From: JAIRLS01 sp031551455
Lineage (GTDB): Bacteria > Bacteroidota > Bacteroidia > Bacteroidales > UBA4181
NCBI GenBank assembly: GCA_031551455.1
Contig: JAVBNP010000260.1
Location: 1 to 15,513, forward strand
Length of the DNA: 15,513 nucleotides
Direction: 5' to 3'
A program made the position numbers and the translations under genes. Positions 8,158 through 14,800 of this stretch are shown piece after piece (position 1 is the first letter of the stretch; each line of letters starts with the position of its first letter). Below the pieces are notes generated by a model. That model did not search any database. It was not told the DNA's origin and worked only from the letters and a program-made list of their open reading frames with translations.

Positions 8158-8229
8158 GGCCTCATAGTTCAAGGGATAGAACGAAAGTTTCCTAAACTTT
8201 AAATTCCGGTTCGAGTCCGGGTGAGGCTA
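8158..8229 (+). tRNA. tRNA-Arg (anticodon CCU)
   Basis: A full cloverleaf can be drawn. The acceptor stem 8158-8164 pairs with 8222-8228 (first pair G-U). T8165 and A8166 are positions 8-9. The D stem is GTTC/GAAC (8167-8170, 8179-8182). The anticodon stem is AAAGT/ACTTT (8184-8188, 8196-8200), with loop TT-CCT-AA putting CCT at 8191-8193. The T arm is TCCGG-TTCGAGT-CCGGG (8205-8221) and the discriminator is A8229. CCA is not encoded. It reads AGG arginine codons. Confidence 0.93.
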
Positions 8230-8312
8230 CAATAAAATCGATTAATATTGCGCCGTCGATTCGTCGTGTTTTCGATAAAGTCGATAAAATTTCATACACT
8301 TTCTTCTCACAT

Positions 8313-8360
8313 ATGAAACCGAATTTCGTCTTCTTGAACAACTCGGTTCTTCATGCGTAA
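8313..8360 (+). other. Possible 15-codon leader ORF before murB
   Basis: ATG 8313 opens MKPNFVFLNNSVLHA and ends at TAA 8358, 39 bases before murB. It overlaps a weak AACCGA/TCGGTT stem. Nothing shows that it is translated; it is noted only because it is the sole content of the 170-bp gap 8230-8399 besides AT-rich sequence. Confidence 0.12.
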
Positions 8361-8399
8361 ATAATATCACATCACTTTGGAAACCAAACTTATCAATCC

Positions 8400-9407
8400 A
8401 TGATTAACATTCGTCGGGAAGTTTCTTTGCTTCCGTACAATACGTTCGGCATTCCGGCTACGGCCGGGTTATTTGCGGAAGTCGATCATCCGAAAGAGCT
8501 GACCGATTTTCTCGCTTCTCTTTCCGACCCGTCGTCAGCTTTGATTTTGGGAGGCGGAAGTAATGTCTTATTTGTTTCCGATCGTTGCGAGACGGTTATT
8601 CACCCCGTATTTAAAGGTATTGAGCCGGTAAACGCGACCGACGGAAAAGTGTCGGTGCGTGTCGGAGCAGGCGAAGTTTGGGACGATTTTGTCGATTGGT
8701 GCGTCCGACAAAATTATGCGGGAGCCGAAAGTTTGTCGCACATACCGGGAACGGTGGGTGCTTGTCCCATACAAAACATCGGCGCTTACGGTGTTGAGGC
8801 AAAAGAAATTATCGAAAAAGTGGAAACTATCGAGATAGCAACCGGAAAAACGGTTGTATTCGATAACACACAATGTCAATTCGGCTATCGCGACAGTTTT
8901 TTCAAAAAAAATAAAGGTGCTTATCTCATTACGGCGGTACAATTCGGGTTATCCGAAAACTTTATTCCGGACATCAAGTATTCGGAACTCAAAACCGAAT
9001 TGTCGCGCGAGACCATCGTAACCGTTGCGGCCGTTCGCCGAGCGATTATAGCCATACGCGACAGAAAATTGCCTGATCCGGCGGAATTCGGTAATGCCGG
9101 CAGCTTTTTTAAAAACCCGGTTATTTCTGCCGAAAAATCGGTGGAAATAAGTCGTTTGGATTCGCAAGCGCCATTATATCCGGTTGCTCCGGGGCAATAT
9201 AAAATATCGGCTGCATGGTTGATACAACAAAGCGGAATGAAGGACGTACGTGAGGGTAGGGTAGGGACTTTCCCCAAACAACCATTGGTTATTGTCAATT
9301 ACGGCGGTGCATCCGGGAAAGAAGTGCTTGATTTTGCAAAAAGAATTGTGGAAACGGTTGATGAAAAATTCGGCATCCGATTGGAACCGGAAGTAAATAT
9401 CGTATAA
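8400..9407 (+). CDS. murB: UDP-N-acetylenolpyruvoylglucosamine reductase
   Basis: This 335-aa cytoplasmic FAD enzyme reduces UDP-GlcNAc-enolpyruvate to UDP-MurNAc with NADPH in peptidoglycan synthesis. FAD-binding motifs are LILGGGSNVLF (48-58) and AESLSHIPGTVGACPIQNIG (109-128). R164 in GYRDSFF matches the substrate-handling arginine. S235 in GNAGSFFKNP is the proton-donor serine, and E331 in LEPEVNIV is the catalytic glutamate. The GYRDS segment and the length match the type I (E. coli-like) form. It is not next to murC or other cell-wall genes; the neighbours are a tRNA upstream and a convergent operon downstream. A clear promoter was not found. Start ATG 8400 gives the usual N-terminus with LLPYNTFGI. 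Confidence 0.96.
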   Translation: MINIRREVSLLPYNTFGIPATAGLFAEVDHPKELTDFLASLSDPSSALILGGGSNVLFVSDRCETVIHPVFKGIEPVNATDGKVSVRVGAGEVWDDFVDWCVRQNYAGAESLSHIPGTVGACPIQNIGAYGVEAKEIIEKVETIEIATGKTVVFDNTQCQFGYRDSFFKKNKGAYLITAVQFGLSENFIPDIKYSELKTELSRETIVTVAAVRRAIIAIRDRKLPDPAEFGNAGSFFKNPVISAEKSVEISRLDSQAPLYPVAPGQYKISAAWLIQQSGMKDVREGRVGTFPKQPLVIVNYGGASGKEVLDFAKRIVETVDEKFGIRLEPEVNIV

Positions 9408-9423
9408 GTTTTTGCCGAAAAAG

Positions 9424-9514
9424 AAAAAAGAGCGGTTCTCCCGAACGGCTCTTTTCAATTACTAACATTTACAACTACTAACTTATGAGAAAAACTACTG
9501 CTACTATGAAACTA
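9424..9514 (-). ncRNA. Candidate small RNA A (speculative)
   Basis: This would be a leftward transcript of about 91 bases, from the predicted start after the sigma-54-like motif to the T-tract of the hairpin. It would contain two GTTAGTA motifs in an unpaired A/U-rich stretch followed by the terminator stem, a shape usual for trans-acting small RNAs. No expression evidence exists. The plus-strand leader reading is a serious alternative. Confidence 0.22.
9426..9455. terminator. Bidirectional terminator, copy A (end of murB)
   Basis: AAAAGAGC-g-GTTC-TCCC-GAAC-g-GCTCTTTT forms a stem with one G-G mismatch, starting 18 bases after the murB stop codon. On the plus strand it ends in TTTT. On the minus strand it ends in six T, then CTTTTTC. 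It can therefore stop murB transcription and also catch leftward transcription. Confidence 0.8.
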
Positions 9515-9525
9515 TATTTTACAGA

Positions 9526-9541
9526 TCAAATTTCGTGCCAA
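9526..9541 (-). promoter_or_regulatory. Sigma-54-like -24/-12 motif, copy A
   Basis: On the minus strand TTGGCACG (9534-9541), AAAT, TTGA (9526-9529) matches the RpoN consensus TGGCACG-N4-TTGC, except A in place of the -12 C. Predicted +1 is 9514, which is exactly the first base of the 91-bp block shared with copy B. No enhancer-binding activator site was looked for successfully. Confidence 0.3.
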
Positions 9542-9572
9542 AATATCGATTTAAACTACAAATATCATATTA

Positions 9573-9664
9573 AAAAAAGAGCGGTTCTCCCGAACGGCTC
9601 TTTTCAATTACTAACATTTACAACTACTAACTTATGAGAAAAACTACTGCTACTATGAAACTAA
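9573..9664 (-). ncRNA. Candidate small RNA B (speculative, twin of A)
   Basis: This is identical over 91 bases to candidate A. Its terminator hairpin is followed on the minus strand by seven T, slightly better than in copy A. It lies between the end of the PorE-like gene and copy A, so it could also be the 3' end of that operon's mRNA. Confidence 0.22.
9575..9604. terminator. Bidirectional terminator, copy B (end of the PorE-like operon)
   Basis: The same hairpin as copy A, 102 bases beyond the stop codon of the minus-strand OmpA/PD40 gene. On the minus strand it is followed by T7. This is the first terminator met by the adhesin operon. Confidence 0.78.
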
Positions 9665-9675
9665 AAATATAAGAT

Positions 9676-9691
9676 TCAAATTTCGTGCCAA
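9676..9691 (-). promoter_or_regulatory. Sigma-54-like -24/-12 motif, copy B
   Basis: TTGGCACG (9684-9691), AAAT, TTGA (9676-9679) on the minus strand, as in copy A, 15 bases downstream of the PorE-like stop codon. The predicted +1 (9664) lies one base from the border of the shared 91-bp block. Confidence 0.3.
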
Positions 9692-9705
9692 AATCGACTG
9701 CCGGA

Positions 9706-11817
9706 TCATCTTTTTGCCCTTATTTCGATTCTTCTTTGACCGGCATCACGTTCTTCGTTGGCGGGAGCATTATTTTTTGCGGGATTTTTACTCGGAACAA
9801 CGGTCAACATTCGCTTATCCACCCCTTCTTCTATCAAACGACGTACAATATATTCGGCTCGCTTGTTCGCCAAATCGGGTTGTTTGATTTCGGAGCTTTG
9901 ATCGGCGAATCCGGTAATTTGAAATACGATACCCGGATTAGCTTTGAGAATGGATGCGATGCGCGGAACCAACGGTTGAGACATTTCGAGAACTTCGGTG
10001 CTGCCTTTTTTAAATCGTATCCATCCCGTAAACAGTTCTCCGTTCAACGGTTGCATGCTCAAACTGTACGTTCTTTGTTCCTCATTGAGGAAAACACTTT
10101 CGGTCAGATAATAGCCGTCGGGAAATTTGATCCAATATTCTCTTTGGTCTTCCTGCATGGACAGCTTAAACGATCCTTCGGCGTCGGTACGCATGATTTG
10201 TGTTTCCCCGTCGTTGTTGAAACAAATGATGCCCCGTTCGAAAACGGGCCTTCCCGTCGTTTTGTCATACAAGTTGATGACTACCGGAAGCATGGTGGAT
10301 AATTGCAATTTGATATCGCGATTAATATCGGTGAATTGTTTTACTTCGCCCGGTTTTACGTCCATCAATGCCGGTCGAAAACCGGTTGTCCGTACGTACA
10401 TCATGGGCGATTCGCCGGGTTTCAGAAAAAAACCGTAATATCCCAAGCTGTCGGATACCGTGTGTTGTACCGCCTTTCCGTCAACCGACAAGGTTAATCG
10501 CGCCCCCGCAATGGCAGCATGATTATCGGCGTTGGTGATATTTCCTCCGAGATACAACACCGTCGGCAAACCATCGAACATGTAAATGTCGTCGCTTACC
10601 GATTCATTGCGTGTCGATGACATCAGACCGATGTTTTCCGTTATCACCAAATTAAAATCGTCTCCTTGCGAATTATACGGACGGCGAAGATTTACCGGCG
10701 GATCGAATGAATGTCCCCTGATGACGGAACAAAAAATGTCGAGTCCCCCGTAACCGATATGGCCGTCGGAAGCAAAGAACAACAACGAATCGGCGTACAC
10801 GAAAGGAAATTCTTCTCTGCCCAACGTATTGATCGTACTTCCCGCATTGACGGGTTCGCCCCATTTACCGTTTTGATTTTGATCGATGCACCATATATCC
10901 GTTTGTCCGATTCCCTCGGGCGAATTGGACGTAAAATAAAGTCGTCGTCCTTTATCGGCGATGGCCGGGTGGCCGGTTACTTGATTTTTTTTGTTAAGCA
11001 GCACAGGTTCGGGATCCGACCATTTACCGCTTCTTTGTCGGCTGACATATATGCCGCAACGATCGTTGTCCGGATCACAATAGTTGAAATAGACGCATCG
11101 CGCAATGCTGTCGTAGGTGAACAACCCGGCGCTGACGTATTTGGGCAACAAAAAGTCGGCCGGTTGAGGATTCACAAGTTTCCCGTTGAGCAGTCGCGCC
11201 ATATACGATTCCGCATATTGCAACCCCGTACGTTGGTCAACCTTTGAATTTTCCGTCGGCACGTCTGCTTCCGAATAGAAAATCATACCGTCGGTAAAAG
11301 TCGATATGCCGAATTCTCCTCCCGCGGTATTTATCTCCGAAGCCAATCGGAAATTGGCATAAGGATTAACTTGATGATTTTGAAGCGCAAATCGGCAAGA
11401 AGCCGTTTGTGCTTCTGCCATGGGATGTTTCGGTTGCAATCTAAGGCATTGCTCAAACGCATTGACAGCTTCGAGGTAATTACCGGTTTGTTGCAATGCT
11501 AATCCGTATCGGTACCAAGCATCCCCGGTTGCTCCGACATAATTTGCGGCTTGTTCCAACCACGATAATGCCGTTTGCGGCCGATTGGTATTTAAATAAC
11601 ATAATCCCGTTTTGAGCAGCATTTCGTAACGACCGGCGTCTTTTGCTTTGACAATTTCTTTTTCGTATATCCGAGCGGCTGCGTCGTACAACTTGTTGTC
11701 ATACAACTTATCGGCTTTTGACTTTTGTGCGAAACCGGGCACGACAGCCACTCCCGTCAATAAAAAGACGATATTGAAAAATATAACGAGGCGAGTGCGA
11801 AACAGCTTTACTTTCAT
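9706..11817 (-). CDS. PorE-like TPR / PD40 propeller / CRD / OmpA-domain protein
   Basis: This 703-aa protein has a signal peptide 1-30 (..VVPGFA|Q). Residues 33-145 are TPR-like helical repeats. Residues 155-418 are a PD40/WD40-like beta-propeller, seen as repeated blades RRLYFTSNSPEGIGQTDIW, SLLFFASDGHIGYGGLDIF and IGLMSSTR..SDDIYMF. Residues about 420-510 are a carboxypeptidase-regulatory-like beta-sandwich (LYLGGNITNADNHAAIAGAR), perhaps followed by a second (511-590). Residues about 605-703 are an OmpA C-terminal peptidoglycan-binding domain, with D639 in GFADQ and R653 in LANKRAEY in the diaminopimelate-binding places and RRIEI near the end. This order is that of PorE of the type IX secretion system. 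Paralogs with the same order are common in Bacteroidetes, so core T9SS function is not proven. Its ATG overlaps the upstream adhesin stop (ATGA), indicating translational coupling. It should sit at the outer membrane periplasmic face, tied to the cell wall. Confidence 0.88.
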   Translation of the reverse strand: MKVKLFRTRLVIFFNIVFLLTGVAVVPGFAQKSKADKLYDNKLYDAAARIYEKEIVKAKDAGRYEMLLKTGLCYLNTNRPQTALSWLEQAANYVGATGDAWYRYGLALQQTGNYLEAVNAFEQCLRLQPKHPMAEAQTASCRFALQNHQVNPYANFRLASEINTAGGEFGISTFTDGMIFYSEADVPTENSKVDQRTGLQYAESYMARLLNGKLVNPQPADFLLPKYVSAGLFTYDSIARCVYFNYCDPDNDRCGIYVSRQRSGKWSDPEPVLLNKKNQVTGHPAIADKGRRLYFTSNSPEGIGQTDIWCIDQNQNGKWGEPVNAGSTINTLGREEFPFVYADSLLFFASDGHIGYGGLDIFCSVIRGHSFDPPVNLRRPYNSQGDDFNLVITENIGLMSSTRNESVSDDIYMFDGLPTVLYLGGNITNADNHAAIAGARLTLSVDGKAVQHTVSDSLGYYGFFLKPGESPMMYVRTTGFRPALMDVKPGEVKQFTDINRDIKLQLSTMLPVVINLYDKTTGRPVFERGIICFNNDGETQIMRTDAEGSFKLSMQEDQREYWIKFPDGYYLTESVFLNEEQRTYSLSMQPLNGELFTGWIRFKKGSTEVLEMSQPLVPRIASILKANPGIVFQITGFADQSSEIKQPDLANKRAEYIVRRLIEEGVDKRMLTVVPSKNPAKNNAPANEERDAGQRRIEIRAKR

Positions 11818-14800
11818 TTTGATCGGATTACTTCAACGGTTCCTCTTTGTACAATTCCTTCCGGAGAAGTGGAAATATAGAAATATACCGCCGGTTCCAC
11901 TTGATGACCTTTATATGTTCCATCCCAACCATTGTTGCCTTCATGAAGCAAGAGGCCCAAACGATTAAATATTTGCACTTTATACCCGGAGGCAAAAACA
12001 TCGTTGATGCCGTCGCCGTTGGGTGTAAATGCAGTGGGAAGTTTTTCCGCTCCCGTAATATTTAATGTTCCGGAAACATATGCAAAATTATAATTTTTGT
12101 CCGAACCTCCCGATACATTAATCGGATAATCGCCCGGCGCCGATCCTTGATGTACGTTACATGCCGCCGTCGGCAATTGATCAACGGAATTAACATTATC
12201 GTTGTACACAAAACCGGAATAAACGATTTCCCATTCGGGATCGGGTGCGCCCTGTTTTCGTGTTTTATCCGCTGCGGTCGCGGTCAGTGTGGCCTTACGT
12301 ACGGTAAAAGGAATTGATATCGGCGGTACGATGCGGCCTTGACCGCCTGTGAACGTTACCTTGATTTCGATGGTGCCGGCCGATAATGTTTCGGTCATCC
12401 ATTTTTCTTTTTGGATATCGTAACCCAAAATATTGATTACACCCGCCGGTTCCGATGTTACGACTAACTCGGTCGGCAATATGCCGGTGCTCAGATTAAT
12501 CGGGAATTCAAACGCATTCCCGTAGGTAACCGTCGGCAAATCTCCGAAGGACATGAGCGCCACTATGGATAATGTTCCGTTAATATACGTGAAGTCGTAA
12601 CAATCATCGGCCCCGCCTTTTACGATGATGGGAATATTTCCCACCGGTGTTTCCGGATAGGCTTCAACCGAAGCCATTGGTTTTTGGTCAAGCACCGACT
12701 CCGTTTCTCCGAATTTAAATCCCGAATACCTAATGGTCAGAGGCGGATTTGTTTCTCCGAAAAAACGAGATTGATTATCGGCCGTAACCGTCAACACGAC
12801 TTTTCTGACCGTTAATGTTCCCGGTATGTAACTGAAAACGTATTTGTCGTCCGATCCGTTAATAAATGTGATCGGATAATCTTCTGCCGGAGAATGATCG
12901 TTGGCCGAACATATCGCTTGCGGTGGAGTGTCAAGCATCTCTTTGGTGTCGCCTTCCTCAAATCCCGAATATCTGATAACAAATACGGGATTTGCTTCTC
13001 CGTAGTATCGAATAACGGGATCAACCGATACTTGAAGTGTGGGTTTGTCGGTTATCGTGAGCCTTCCGGGGATGAATCGAATATCGTAATTGTTGGAGGA
13101 GACACCGGTTACCGTAATGGCGTCGGGATATACGCCTGCGGGACTTTCGGGTCCGATACTACATGTAAAACTTAAACTTCCGTTAAGAACCGCCGGACCT
13201 TCATTATTGACAAATTTATGATACCTGACGGTGAATGCGTCGGGATTTGACGTTCCAACGCGGCGTGTGACATCGTTCACCGTTATGGTGAGATCGGCCT
13301 TTTGAACGGTAAGCGGTTGTTCCGCTTCAACAGCTTTGTAATTCTCATTTCCGGCAAATTTGCATGTAATTTTGGCGTTTCCCGCCCCTTTGATTTGAAC
13401 GTGCGTATTACCGTCGATAACGGCAATGCTGTTGTTGCTGGTAAAAGTAAGCGGAAAATCGAGAACTTTAAGACTGCCTCCATGCATTGCGGTAAGTCCG
13501 GCCGTAAGGGGTATGGTTGCGGATCCGTAGACGACACTTCCAAAAGGATTGAATTGAATGGTCGGCGTTGCTTTTTCGATATGAAGCGGTTGCGATTTCG
13601 GCACTGCCGACAAATGATTATTGTCATTCGAAGCCGAGGCCGTAATGAGTACATCTCCCGCTTTAAGAATGGTGATAACATTGCCGGAAACACTTGCAAT
13701 TGTGGGATCACTGCTTTCAAAACTTACCGGCAATCCGGGGGCATTGGTTTCACCGATGGTTGTCCTTGCCGAAACGGGAATGGTTAAATATTCGCCGTAT
13801 GTTATCGAGCTTTGAAAGATAAAATCAACAATGGTTTGTTCGGCCGGAGCAATATTTAAGGTATGTGATGCCGAACCGGCCGTGTAATTATTGTCTTCGG
13901 CAACGGAAATGGTGATTAAAGCGGAGCCTTTTCCGTAAATGGTGATCTTTCCGTCGCCGGCAATCCCGGCAACGGAAAGATTATCGCTTTGGTAGGTGCG
14001 CGTGCCGGTCGAATTAATCGAAACGTATGTGTTGACGGAAAAAGTATTATCGCCGTATTCTTTGTTTTCGGGCCAATTGGTAAAAGTAATGGTCGGGGTC
14101 GCTTTAGTAATCATCAACGTACCGTTTTGCGGCGTTATGGTGTAATTGGTGGCCAATCCTCCCGTCAACGTGATGGGATATCCTCCCGTCACCACGGGCG
14201 ATGTTGTTGTTGCCGCGCAGGAAATGGAAGGCGGCGTGATGGAGCTCTCGTTATCGGTGCCGACAAATCCCGAGTACGTGATGGAGAAGGTCGGATTTGC
14301 CGTTCCGTATATTTTGGACGCGTCGTTTGCTTTGGCGGTGAGCGCCGCTTTAGTAATCGTCAACGTACCGTTTTGCATCGTTATGGTGTAATTGGTGGCC
14401 GATCCTCCCGTCAACGTTATGGGATACCCTCCCGTCACCACGGGCGATGTTGTTGTTGCCGCGCAGGAAATGGAAGGCGGCGTGATGCTGTTCTCGTTAT
14501 CGGTGCCGACAAATCCCGAGTACGTGATGGAGAAGGTCGGATTCGCCGTTCCGTATATTTTGGACGCGTCGTTTGCTCTTGCGGTGAGCGTCGCCTTTGT
14601 TACGGTAAGTTTCCCTATCGTCGGGTCGGGATTGATGTCGTAATTCGTTGCCGCGTTTGTTGACGGAGCTACGGTGATGTTGTACGTTCCCACGGGCGAA
14701 GTCGTCGTTGCGGTACACGTTACGGTCGGCGGTGTTGTGACCACGGCCGCCGTTTCCCCGTTCATAAATCCCGAATAGGTGATGGTGAACGCGGGATTTG

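Larger units (their letters stand above)
9424..9694. repeat. Tandem direct duplication carrying terminator, leader-like segment and sigma-54-like motif
   Basis: Copy A (9424-9544) and copy B (9573-9694) are offset by 149 bp. Bases 9424-9514 and 9573-9663 are identical (91 bp). A 12/13-base stretch then differs (9515-9526 versus 9664-9676), and CAAATTTCGTGCCAAAAT is again identical (9527-9544, 9677-9694). Each copy holds an AGAGC..GCTCT hairpin. On the plus strand each also carries TTACTAACATTTACAACTAC TAACTT before an ATG (9485, 9634) that opens MRKTTATMKL. Plus-strand reading resembles the 5' leader and start of an exported-protein gene; minus-strand reading resembles a small RNA gene. Confidence 0.95.

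Noticed and set aside
8159..8230. tRNA placed one base later with GCCTCAT acceptor
   Set aside because: That frame loses T8 and shifts the D stem; starting at 8158 gives all standard positions with one G-U pair.
9485..9637. 50-codon plus-strand ORF beginning MRKTTATMKL
   Set aside because: After 10 codons it runs through low-complexity spacer and the copy B hairpin; the twin in copy B stops after 12 codons. Not a credible protein.
13989..14663. Long plus-strand frame (over 200 codons) and smaller ones at 14146-14643 and 14929-15153
   Set aside because: They lie antisense to the repetitive adhesin and repeat with its period; the open frames come from the codon bias of the tandem units.
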